Below are positions 4,578 to 12,041 of a DNA stretch of 14,679 nt, piece by piece. The translations under genes were made by a program, and so were the position numbers. The notes under the pieces are model-generated. The model was given only the letters and a program-made list of their open reading frames with translations. It had not been told where the DNA came from and made no database searches. The DNA is from an uncultured Ruminococcus sp. (lineage in GTDB: Bacteria; Bacillota; Clostridia; Oscillospirales; Ruminococcaceae). The number at the start of each line of letters is the position of its first letter. The stretch's first letter is position 1. The stretch spans positions 1-14,679 of the forward strand of contig CACYBC010000165.1 in NCBI GenBank assembly GCA_902772615.1, given 5' to 3'.

Positions 4578-7022
4578 ATGAAGAAAATACTGGCATTGCT
4601 GATGCTGGCATGCACAGTCGTTAGTATGGTCGGTTGCGGCGGCAAGAAAAAAGGCGACGACGACGGTTATACCGTGACCTATACATACAACAGCTATTCA
4701 ACCAGCTTGGCAGACAAGTGGAATCCCCATACTTGGGAGACCAACGCGGACAGCGGCGTTCTTACATATCTGTCCACCCCGTTTGTCGACATGAGCATCA
4801 AGGATTCCGAGAATCAGGTCTATCAGTGGACCTATAAGGCAGCTACCGCTGTAGAAGACGTCACTGCTTCTCACACTGCTGACCTTACAAAGTATGCTGT
4901 CAACCTCGACGGCAAGGATCCTTCCGAAGTCAAGGAAGGATATGTCTTCCAGATCACTCTGAGAGACGGAATCAAGTGGCAGAACGGTGAAGAGATCACT
5001 GTTGATGACTATGTTGAGTCCTTCAAGAGACTGCTGGATCCCGACATGCAGAACTACCGCGCAAACAACTACTACACCGGTGAGACCGCTGTGGCAGGTG
5101 CTAACGGGTATTTCCATTCCGGAAGAACAGCATACATCGAGGATACAGGCGTAAAGTTCGCTGACCTCGTAAAGGGCGATGACGGTGTCTATGCAACTGC
5201 AGACGGAAACAAGGTCTACATTGCCGTCAGCACTCCTCTTGAAGCGTATCTCAGCGGAGCAACGATCGTTGATTATGCCGATTATATGGATCCTGATGCG
5301 CTTGCAGCGCTGCAGGCCGCTTCGGATGCAGACGGACGCGCTCCTCTGAATGACGACACCTATGCAGAACTCGTAAAGTGCATCACTTACAGTGCTGACT
5401 GGGGCGAGGATGAGAGCTATGCTTACAACTACTTCCTCGTTGAGCAGGCTTATCCCACAGTTACCTGGGATACAGTCGGACTTTACAAGCTCGATGACAA
5501 GAATCTCATCTATGTAAACGAAGTATACTGCGACATCGACTACTTCCTGGCGGGACTCACCAGCAACTGGCTGGTCTACATCCCCTACTATGATGACAAT
5601 AAGGACACCACAGGCTCTCTCGTAACCACCAGCTACGGCACAGACATCTCCAACAGCATGTCCTATGGTCCGTACATCATTGATTCTCTGCAGAAAGAGA
5701 AGCAGCTGGTCTACACGAAGAACCCCTACTACTATGCATTCACAGAAGATGAGAAGACCGGCAGACTGGTCGGTACTTCGAACTGGGATGTTGACGGCGA
5801 AGCCAAAGAAGTATTCCAGGCAGACAAGATCATCATCGACGTTATGACCGACGACGCTGCAAAGCAGGCGTTCCTTAAGGGACAGCTTGATGACTGGGGC
5901 CTCCCGGCAGACGAAGTTGTCAACTACTCAATGTCTGATCAGCTCTACAAAGAGGATGAGACATACACGATGAGGTTCTTCCTCAACACCAATCTGGATG
6001 CTCTCAAGGGAATGGATGCCAACACCGGCAACCAGAACTCCGTTGTCATGAGCAACTGGAACTTCCGCAAGGGCTTCACCCTCGCGATCGACCGCGCAGA
6101 CTGGGTCAAGGCCACAGCAGGCTACAAGCCCATGTACGGTCTTCTGAACAACCTGTACTTCTACAACATCTATAAGGATCCTACCTCCATGTACAGAGCT
6201 TCTGACGAAGCTATGCAGGCGATCTGCGATCTTTACAATGTTGAGTACGGCGCTGGCAAGGCATATGCAACCCTGAAGGAAGCTTATGAATCCATCACCG
6301 GTTACAACGTAACCGAAGCAAAAGAGTACTTCACCAAAGCTCTTGCAGAGCTCACCGCTGACGGTCTCTACAAGGAAGGCGATCCCATCAAGATCCGCCT
6401 CGGCTATAAGAAGGGTGCTCTTGACTCCACCGATACAAAGCAGGTCCAGCTCATCCAGGATTACCTGAATGCTGCAGTTGAAGGAACCGGCTTTGGCAAG
6501 ATCGAACTCGAAGCAGTCGGCAACATCGAGAACAGATACACAGCTGTTCCTAACGGCGAGTTCGCAATCGGATACGGTGCATGGGGCGGCGCTGCTTTCT
6601 ATCCGTTCACAATGTTCCGCGTATACTGCGACCCCGACTATGCTGCGATCCATGAGGCAGCCTGCTGGAACCCGGCAAAGGATACCCTCACGATCAACAT
6701 CAACGGCGAAGACCGCACAGAGACATATCAGTGGTGGTCCAACTGCATGGCAGGAAACGGCGAGTTTGCAGCTCCTGGCGAGTATGACACCAAGCTTCAC
6801 ATCCTGGCAGCGATCGAAAAGAACTACCTCGATAAGCTCTACTGCATCCCGCTCGCAGGTTCCACGATCTGCAACCTGCTTTCCTACAAGGTCAACTACT
6901 ACACACCCGATTACAACATCATGTACGGGTTCGGCGGTATGGAACTGCTCAAGTTCAACTACACCGATGAAGAGTGGACCAAGTTCGTTGAGAGCAAGGG
7001 CGGCACGCTGAGCTACGAATAA
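4578..7022 (+). CDS. Enlarged OppA/DppA-family ABC transporter substrate-binding lipoprotein
   Basis: This 814-residue family 5 extracellular solute-binding protein delivers peptides or a similar ligand to the OppBC-like permeases encoded next. The N-terminus is a lipoprotein signal: positively charged MKK, a hydrophobic core, and MVGC with the lipidated Cys at residue 20, followed by a GGKKKGDDD tether. The family signature is FQITLRDGIKW to VESFKRLLDP (about residues 124-155). A second landmark, YGPYIIDSLQKEKQLVY, starts near residue 363. In ordinary OppA/DppA proteins of about 540 residues this block lies near residue 200, so domain I carries about 150 or more extra residues, rich in Tyr, Asp and Asn. 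NWNFRKGFTLAIDR and the C-terminal YGFGGMELLKF are recognisable. AAGGGAG lies six bases before ATG. The gene is flanked by its own promoter and a strong terminator, allowing excess expression over the permease. The ligand cannot be read from sequence. Confidence 0.92.
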   Translation: MKKILALLMLACTVVSMVGCGGKKKGDDDGYTVTYTYNSYSTSLADKWNPHTWETNADSGVLTYLSTPFVDMSIKDSENQVYQWTYKAATAVEDVTASHTADLTKYAVNLDGKDPSEVKEGYVFQITLRDGIKWQNGEEITVDDYVESFKRLLDPDMQNYRANNYYTGETAVAGANGYFHSGRTAYIEDTGVKFADLVKGDDGVYATADGNKVYIAVSTPLEAYLSGATIVDYADYMDPDALAALQAASDADGRAPLNDDTYAELVKCITYSADWGEDESYAYNYFLVEQAYPTVTWDTVGLYKLDDKNLIYVNEVYCDIDYFLAGLTSNWLVYIPYYDDNKDTTGSLVTTSYGTDISNSMSYGPYIIDSLQKEKQLVYTKNPYYYAFTEDEKTGRLVGTSNWDVDGEAKEVFQADKIIIDVMTDDAAKQAFLKGQLDDWGLPADEVVNYSMSDQLYKEDETYTMRFFLNTNLDALKGMDANTGNQNSVVMSNWNFRKGFTLAIDRADWVKATAGYKPMYGLLNNLYFYNIYKDPTSMYRASDEAMQAICDLYNVEYGAGKAYATLKEAYESITGYNVTEAKEYFTKALAELTADGLYKEGDPIKIRLGYKKGALDSTDTKQVQLIQDYLNAAVEGTGFGKIELEAVGNIENRYTAVPNGEFAIGYGAWGGAAFYPFTMFRVYCDPDYAAIHEAACWNPAKDTLTININGEDRTETYQWWSNCMAGNGEFAAPGEYDTKLHILAAIEKNYLDKLYCIPLAGSTICNLLSYKVNYYTPDYNIMYGFGGMELLKFNYTDEEWTKFVESKGGTLSYE

Positions 7023-7055
7023 TCTGATCTGAAACAGAAAAGAGTATTCTGAGTG

Positions 7056-7088
7056 ACAAGAGGAGACCAAGGTCTCCTCTTGTTTTTT
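7056..7088 (+). terminator. Rho-independent terminator after the binding-protein gene
   Basis: A 13-base arm beginning ACAAGAGG (7056-7068) and its complement (7071-7083) form a near-perfect hairpin with a very short loop. TTTTTT at 7083-7088 follows. It lies 33 bases after the stop and probably separates the abundant binding-protein mRNA from the oppBCDF transcript. Confidence 0.93.
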
Positions 7089-7178
7089 GTTGCAGATCAA
7101 TTGGATATTATGTCTATAATTTGGTCCGTACCGTGTTACAGGAATATAAAAATGGACATACTATTCATGCTCCATTTG

Positions 7179-7187
7179 TGATATAAT
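7179..7187 (+). promoter_or_regulatory. Extended -10 promoter of the oppBCDF-like operon
   Basis: TGATATAAT is a perfect TATAAT preceded by TGn, the extended -10 form that needs little -35 contact. The best -35-like hexamer, TGGACA at 7153-7158, is 23 bp away and too distant to be conventional. The start would be near 7194, giving a leader of about 150 bases. A second TATAAT at 7115-7120 has only a poorly spaced -35. Confidence 0.6.
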
Positions 7188-7198
7188 ATTTAGCACGT

Positions 7199-7232
7199 CT
7201 TAACTGACGGTCATGCTTTAAACCGTGTTAAG
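7199..7232 (+). promoter_or_regulatory. 5' leader hairpin ahead of the OppB-like gene
   Basis: CTTAAC (7199-7204) plus ACGG (7207-7210) can pair with CCGT (7223-7226) plus GTTAAG (7227-7232), giving 10 bp with a TG bulge and a 12-base loop. It begins about five bases after the predicted start site. The rest of the 320-base gap (7023-7342) holds the oppA terminator, a second small hairpin CAGGA/TCCTG (7279-7293) and the RBS. No gene is supported there. The hairpin could protect the 5' end or regulate; no known riboswitch was recognised. Confidence 0.45.
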
Positions 7233-7342
7233 TATTGTCTGCATGAACTGTGTTCCTGGCAGATGCCGGCATTCAATACAGGATCATCTCCTGCACAGTT
7301 TAAATGCGGAACAAATAAAGAAGAAAAGAAAGGGCGTACGCT

Positions 7343-8305
7343 ATGAAATTGGGAAAGTATATCCTGAAAAGGGTACTTTTGATGTTCTGCGTATTGTTTA
7401 TCATTACGACCATTTATTTCGTACTGATAAGACTTCTGCCGAGAGAACTTCCTCTTGAAAAGGTGCAGGCAGAAGCTATAAAGGCGCGTTGGGAGGCTCT
7501 CGGATACGGAAAACCGCTTCTGATCCAGTACTGGATATATCTAAAGAACATTTTTACCAAATGGGACTTTGGTACTTCCTGGTATATTTCCTACCGCACT
7601 CCTGCGCTGGAGCTTCTTACCAGCAGGCTGGCTCCTACGGTTCTGGTCAACCTTTATTCCATAATCTTTTCAGTGCCCCTGGGTATCGCCCTGGGGATCT
7701 ATGCCGCCATTAAAAAGAATAAATGGCAGGATTCACTTATCAGCGTGCTGGTCATAGTATTCGTCTCGGTACCAAGTTATGTCTACGCATTCCTGGTACA
7801 GTACTTCCTGTACTTCAAACTCAACCTGCTTCCGCTTCAGATGTACGCCCTGGCGGACGCGGGAGGCTCATATTTTACCTGGAAGATGTTCAAGAGCATG
7901 ATAGCTCCCATTCTCGCTCTGAGTTTCGGCACGATCGCATCCCTCTGCCGCAATACGAGAGCGGAGCTGACGGAATCGCTCACTTCTGACTATATGCTGC
8001 TGGCGAGGACCAAAGGCCTTACCAATTCACAGGCCACCTGGAGACATGCCCTCAAGAATGCAATGGTCCCGATTTTCCCCGGCATTATCGCAATGTTCTT
8101 CGGAGTGCTCGGCGGTTCGATGATCATCGAACAGATATTCTCCATCCCCGGCGTAGGGCAGCTCTATATCAGATCCATCAACCTGTTTGACTATGACGTC
8201 TATATGCTGGACGGTATCTTCTATACACTGCTGGGACTGATCGCCGGAATCGTGGTAGACCTCAGCTACGGGATCATAGATCCCCGTATCAGAATGGGAG
8301 AGTGA
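7343..8305 (+). CDS. OppB/DppB-family ABC transporter permease
   Basis: This 320-residue membrane protein is the first permease of the importer and the only subunit of ordinary size. Helix 1 spans about residues 8-30. Further hydrophobic stretches lie near 98-122, 130-158, 186-204, 241-263 and 288-308. The EAA coupling loop that docks on the ATPase is seen at about 217-243: YMLLARTKGLT, then WRHALKNAMVPI. The C-terminus YGIIDPRIRMGE is typical of the family, usually ending DPRIR. AAAGGG lies eight bases before ATG. The gene follows a leader with its own promoter and starts the oppB-oppC-oppD-oppF-DUF3899 transcript, with only four bases before the next gene. Confidence 0.95.
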   Translation: MKLGKYILKRVLLMFCVLFIITTIYFVLIRLLPRELPLEKVQAEAIKARWEALGYGKPLLIQYWIYLKNIFTKWDFGTSWYISYRTPALELLTSRLAPTVLVNLYSIIFSVPLGIALGIYAAIKKNKWQDSLISVLVIVFVSVPSYVYAFLVQYFLYFKLNLLPLQMYALADAGGSYFTWKMFKSMIAPILALSFGTIASLCRNTRAELTESLTSDYMLLARTKGLTNSQATWRHALKNAMVPIFPGIIAMFFGVLGGSMIIEQIFSIPGVGQLYIRSINLFDYDVYMLDGIFYTLLGLIAGIVVDLSYGIIDPRIRMGE

Positions 8306-8309
8306 GAAT

Positions 8310-9866
8310 ATGGAAAACAACATCGTGATGGAAAAGATCCCGGCGGAAAAATTCCGCTTCGTCAATCAGGATGAGAGGATCCATGACAAGAAATTCGACG
8401 ATAAGCCTATCGGTTACTTCAAGGATGCATGGATCAGGTTCAAGAAGAGCAAAGCCAGCGTTGTTGCGGCGATCATAATCCTCCTGATCTTCCTGTACGC
8501 TTTCATATGCCCGCTGATGATCAGGTCTCACAGCGCCACGTTCATGTCGAACCTGTATGCCAAAAAGCCCGGAAGAGTCTCCTGGCTCAAAGACATCGGC
8601 ATTGCTGACGGCGGAATGAAACGCAATTTCTCGGAGAGAGGAATACAGAGCAAGCTCGCGATCGGCGTCGGAGCAGAGAACTACGACGGAAATCACAATG
8701 TAACCGTTTCCGAGGCAATGGAATCGGAATATATGCCCATGATCAGATATAAAGAGACAGATCAGGGGTATACCGGAAGAATAGATACTTATCTGGAAGT
8801 GGGCTTCATCTACAGAAGCATAGAACAGGCTGAATTTCAGAAGATCCGCGACTGGGAACAGGAAACAGGACTCAGAGTCCTCTATCCGCTGATCGCAGAC
8901 AATGAGTTCACGTATGCGTTCGACAAGACAGATGCGAACTTCTGGTACAAGGTGGATGCAAAGGGAAGCCCCGTTCGCGTCAACAGCAACGGAGAAGTCA
9001 AGCGCATCTCACTGAAAGACGATATGAAGTTCGAGGATAACTATCTGCGCGACGATAACGGGAACGTACTCTACTATATTTATGCGGGCGGCGGTGACCA
9101 GAGCACTGCCCAGTATAAAATCAGAGTCCTCTATTACAATTACTTCCAGTATCTGTACGGCCACGAACCGGATTATATCCTCGGTACGGATGCTCAGGGA
9201 TATGATATGGCTCTGAGACTTGCAGGAGGAATCAAACTCTCGCTGGAGATCTCGATTGCAGTCGCTACGATGAACTTCGTCATCGGAACGCTCTACGGCG
9301 CAGTAGAAGGTTACTACGGCGGAACCGTTGACCTTATCATGGAAAGAATCTCGGACATCCTCTGGGATATCCCGTTCATCGTCCTTGCTAGCCTTTTCCA
9401 GATCCACCTTGCAGCTAAGGTAGGACCCATTCCTTCTCTGCTGTTCGTATATATCCTGACGGGATGGATAGGCACGGCTTCTCTTGTCAGAACGCAGTTC
9501 TACCGCTTCAAGAATCAGGAATACGTCATGGCTGCCCATACGCTCGGAGCAAGAGACAGCAGGATCATCTGGAAGCATATCTATCCCAATACACTTGGAA
9601 CCATAATCACATCCAGCGCACTGGCTATCCCGAGCGTTATCTATCAGGAGAGCAACCTCAGCTACCTGGGAATAGTCAAGCTTGGCTCATCCAAAGTCAC
9701 ATCACTGGGAACGCTTCTTTCCGACTCGAGCGGGATCTGGACCAATTATCCTCATCTGATGATTCTCCCGGCACTGACGATCTCTCTGCTGATGATCTGC
9801 TTCAACCTGTTCGGAAACGGATTGCGCGATGCATTCAACCCGGCACTAAGAGGAACGGAGGAATAA
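8310..9866 (+). CDS. OppC/DppC-family ABC transporter permease with large extracytoplasmic insert
   Basis: This 518-residue second permease compares with 290-340 residues for most OppC/DppC proteins. Helix 1 is at about residues 49-71. The family core starts with LGTDAQGYDM (291-300), followed by membrane segments, and the EAA loop is at 404-427 (EYVMAAHTLGARDSRIIWKH). Between helix 1 and the core are about 215 residues, where relatives have a few tens. The stretch is polar, Tyr/Asp/Asn-rich and has no hydrophobic run, so by family topology it lies outside the membrane facing the binding protein. The C-terminus, DAFNPALRGTEE, resembles the usual DxLDPRLR ending. Translation starts at ATG 8310 with GGGAG nine bases upstream. 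The oppB stop is four bases earlier and the oppD start three bases later. Confidence 0.94.
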   Translation: MENNIVMEKIPAEKFRFVNQDERIHDKKFDDKPIGYFKDAWIRFKKSKASVVAAIIILLIFLYAFICPLMIRSHSATFMSNLYAKKPGRVSWLKDIGIADGGMKRNFSERGIQSKLAIGVGAENYDGNHNVTVSEAMESEYMPMIRYKETDQGYTGRIDTYLEVGFIYRSIEQAEFQKIRDWEQETGLRVLYPLIADNEFTYAFDKTDANFWYKVDAKGSPVRVNSNGEVKRISLKDDMKFEDNYLRDDNGNVLYYIYAGGGDQSTAQYKIRVLYYNYFQYLYGHEPDYILGTDAQGYDMALRLAGGIKLSLEISIAVATMNFVIGTLYGAVEGYYGGTVDLIMERISDILWDIPFIVLASLFQIHLAAKVGPIPSLLFVYILTGWIGTASLVRTQFYRFKNQEYVMAAHTLGARDSRIIWKHIYPNTLGTIITSSALAIPSVIYQESNLSYLGIVKLGSSKVTSLGTLLSDSSGIWTNYPHLMILPALTISLLMICFNLFGNGLRDAFNPALRGTEE

Positions 9867-9869
9867 GAG

Positions 9870-12041
9870 ATGGCAGACAAGATACTTGAAGTCAAGAACC
9901 TAAAAATCTCTTTCAGGACCTCCAGCGGCACGCTCAAGGCAGTCCGTGACATCTCATTCGATCTGTACCGCGGCCGTACTTTGGCTATAGTTGGTGAGTC
10001 CGGCTCCGGAAAGTCAGTCACATCGAAAGCAATACTCGGGATACTTGCCGGAAACGCCATCATAGAGAACGGCGAGATACTCTATGACGGAATGGATCTT
10101 CTCAAGCTGGACGAAGAGGCCATGCATACGATCAGAGGAGACAAGATCTCCATGATCTTCCAGGACCCGCTGTCCTCACTGAACCCGATCGTCAAGATCG
10201 GACCTCAGATCACAGAGGCCATGCTCCTGAAAAACAAGGCGGGAAGAAAGAATGCCCGCAATGATTTTAACTCGCTGCTTGATACTCTTAAGAAAAACAT
10301 GCAGGAGGCATGTCCTTCTGATTCTGCGCATATAGAGGAGATGACCAAGACCTTCGATAATTTCTGTATCGAGGCAAATAAGCTGGAAGACAGCTATAAC
10401 AGATCAGACTCCAATGTTCAGGACCTCAAGGAAGACATCACGAACTTCCTCTACATGCACTCCAAGAAGCAGAAACAGAATGTAAAGCAGCTTGTAAATG
10501 AACATATAAAGAGGCTGAAGGGCATCAAAGATGCCTTCTATACCCATGGATTCGAGGAAGAACTTGTCGGTTGCCTGAACGATTATACTGCTGCACGAGG
10601 CAATTACAAGGCTGATAAGAACGATCCTTCATTTGTTAATGAAGATCTTTTGGCCGCCATGGAGAGAACAGGAGAACTTCTGGACAGGATGTCTGAACAG
10701 GTAAGGCCGAACTTCTTCCGCATCGGTTATTACAAGATGATCAATCCGGATGAGAACATCTATGGATATGACCGCAATGAGCTTAATGAAAAAGCTCTTC
10801 ATCTGCTGGATGACCGGTTCATGAACGAGTTTATCTCCTATTCCTCCAAAGGTCTGAAGAATTCCTATGAAAAGGCTGCTGCGGGCAAGAAGGAAGCAGT
10901 TGCGGCTCTCAGGGAAGCTGAAAGCTATTTCTCCTCTGATATAAAAGAGAAAGCTTCCGGGGAATATGCCAAGAGCCTGATAGAAAAGGTGGAATCCGGC
11001 ATCGATTATCTTGATGTGAATAAGGATTCATATGCATACACATTCGGCTCATCTCTCAACGGAGCTATAGAAAAGTACTTCTTCTATGTGGAAAACAACC
11101 CCAAGGAAGAAGCCAGGTTTGAGAAGCAGTCAGCCAAGAGAGAAGCGCTGATAGCCCGCGGCAAGAACGTCGACTGGAAGGTCGTTCCGAAGAACGTACT
11201 GGATCTCGATGAGCTAAAGAGCAGTATCGTCAAGATCTGCAGCGACGTAAGGACCCGCTATGAGGCTCAGACTGACCAGAGCGAACCTGATTTTGAAGCC
11301 AAGGCGGTCGATATGGTCGATTACTTCAAGGAAAAAGCTTCAACTGCTGTCTATGTGATCACCAAGGATATGGCAAAGCAGACAGCTATCAAGCTGATGA
11401 CCGAAGTAGGTATTCCTGAGCCGCGTATGCGCTATAACCAGTATCCTTTCGAGTTCTCAGGCGGAATGAGACAGAGAATAGTGATCGCGATCGCACTTGC
11501 TGCGAACCCCGAGATCCTGATCTGTGATGAGCCGACTACCGCGCTGGACGTAACCATACAGGCGCAGATCCTTGAGCTGATAAACAAGCTCAAGGCTGAA
11601 AGGAACCTTTCCATCATATTCATTACACATGACCTCGGCGTTGTCGCACAGATGGCGGACGAGATAGCTGTCATGTATGCGGGCAAGATCGTAGAATATG
11701 GACTTTCAGAGGAAGTCTTCTATGACCCGAGGCATCCGTATACCTGGGCTCTGCTGTCTTCAATGCCTGACCTTGACACCAAGGAGAAACTTGAAGCCAT
11801 ACCCGGAACGCCGCCCAATATGATCTATCCTCCGATAGGCGATGCATTTGCTGACCGCAATAAGTACGCCATGGAGATAGACTTTGAGCAGCAGCCTCCG
11901 ATGTTTGACATCACGGAGACACACAAGGCAGCGACATGGCTGCTTCATCCCGACGCTCCAAAAGTCGAGATGCCAAAGATCATCACAGAGAGGATCGAAA
12001 GAATGAAAGCAAAGCTTGCGGAGGGGCAAAATGGAAAATAA
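9870..12041 (+). CDS. OppD/DppD-family ATPase with a ~370-residue insert between Q-loop and signature
   Basis: This 723-residue ATP-binding subunit compares with about 330-340 for typical OppD. All ATPase motifs are present: Walker A GESGSGKS (42-49), Q-loop FQDP (Gln98), signature FSGGMRQR (529-536), Walker B ILICDEP (549-555, catalytic Glu554), D-loop TALD (557-560) and switch His587. Gln98 and the signature Ser are 432 residues apart, against about 59 in E. coli OppD. The insert (about 131-500) is charged, Lys/Glu/Asp-rich and apparently helical, with no membrane segment, no second Walker motif and no domain I recognise. After the signature the protein is ordinary, including RHPYTWALLSSMP and PGTPP. 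The C-terminal cysteines for an iron-sulphur cluster in Dpp/Opp relatives are gone (GDAFADRNKYAMEID where GCxFxxRCPYAxxxC is usual). GGAGG lies eight bases before ATG. The open frame and intact motifs argue against an assembly artefact or pseudogene. Confidence 0.94.
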   Translation: MADKILEVKNLKISFRTSSGTLKAVRDISFDLYRGRTLAIVGESGSGKSVTSKAILGILAGNAIIENGEILYDGMDLLKLDEEAMHTIRGDKISMIFQDPLSSLNPIVKIGPQITEAMLLKNKAGRKNARNDFNSLLDTLKKNMQEACPSDSAHIEEMTKTFDNFCIEANKLEDSYNRSDSNVQDLKEDITNFLYMHSKKQKQNVKQLVNEHIKRLKGIKDAFYTHGFEEELVGCLNDYTAARGNYKADKNDPSFVNEDLLAAMERTGELLDRMSEQVRPNFFRIGYYKMINPDENIYGYDRNELNEKALHLLDDRFMNEFISYSSKGLKNSYEKAAAGKKEAVAALREAESYFSSDIKEKASGEYAKSLIEKVESGIDYLDVNKDSYAYTFGSSLNGAIEKYFFYVENNPKEEARFEKQSAKREALIARGKNVDWKVVPKNVLDLDELKSSIVKICSDVRTRYEAQTDQSEPDFEAKAVDMVDYFKEKASTAVYVITKDMAKQTAIKLMTEVGIPEPRMRYNQYPFEFSGGMRQRIVIAIALAANPEILICDEPTTALDVTIQAQILELINKLKAERNLSIIFITHDLGVVAQMADEIAVMYAGKIVEYGLSEEVFYDPRHPYTWALLSSMPDLDTKEKLEAIPGTPPNMIYPPIGDAFADRNKYAMEIDFEQQPPMFDITETHKAATWLLHPDAPKVEMPKIITERIERMKAKLAEGQNGK

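Noticed and set aside
5928..7100. A 390-codon open frame on the minus strand opposite the binding-protein gene
   Set aside because: It is antisense to a clear family 5 binding protein, has no family resemblance and crosses the terminator of the real gene. Codon bias of a highly expressed gene readily leaves long antisense frames open.
9009..9578. A 189-codon minus-strand frame inside the OppC-like gene, and a 202-codon one at 12502-13110 inside the OppF-like gene
   Set aside because: Both are antisense to genes with intact conserved motifs and show no recognisable protein features.
12016..12030. A TTG start for the OppF-like gene five codons upstream
   Set aside because: The added codons contain the ribosome binding site itself. 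ATG 12031 begins the normal family N-terminus.
9870..12041. The long OppD-like gene as a fusion of two ATPases or a disrupted gene
   Set aside because: Only one set of Walker A, signature and Walker B motifs is present, the frame is intact, and no transposase or repeat borders the insert.
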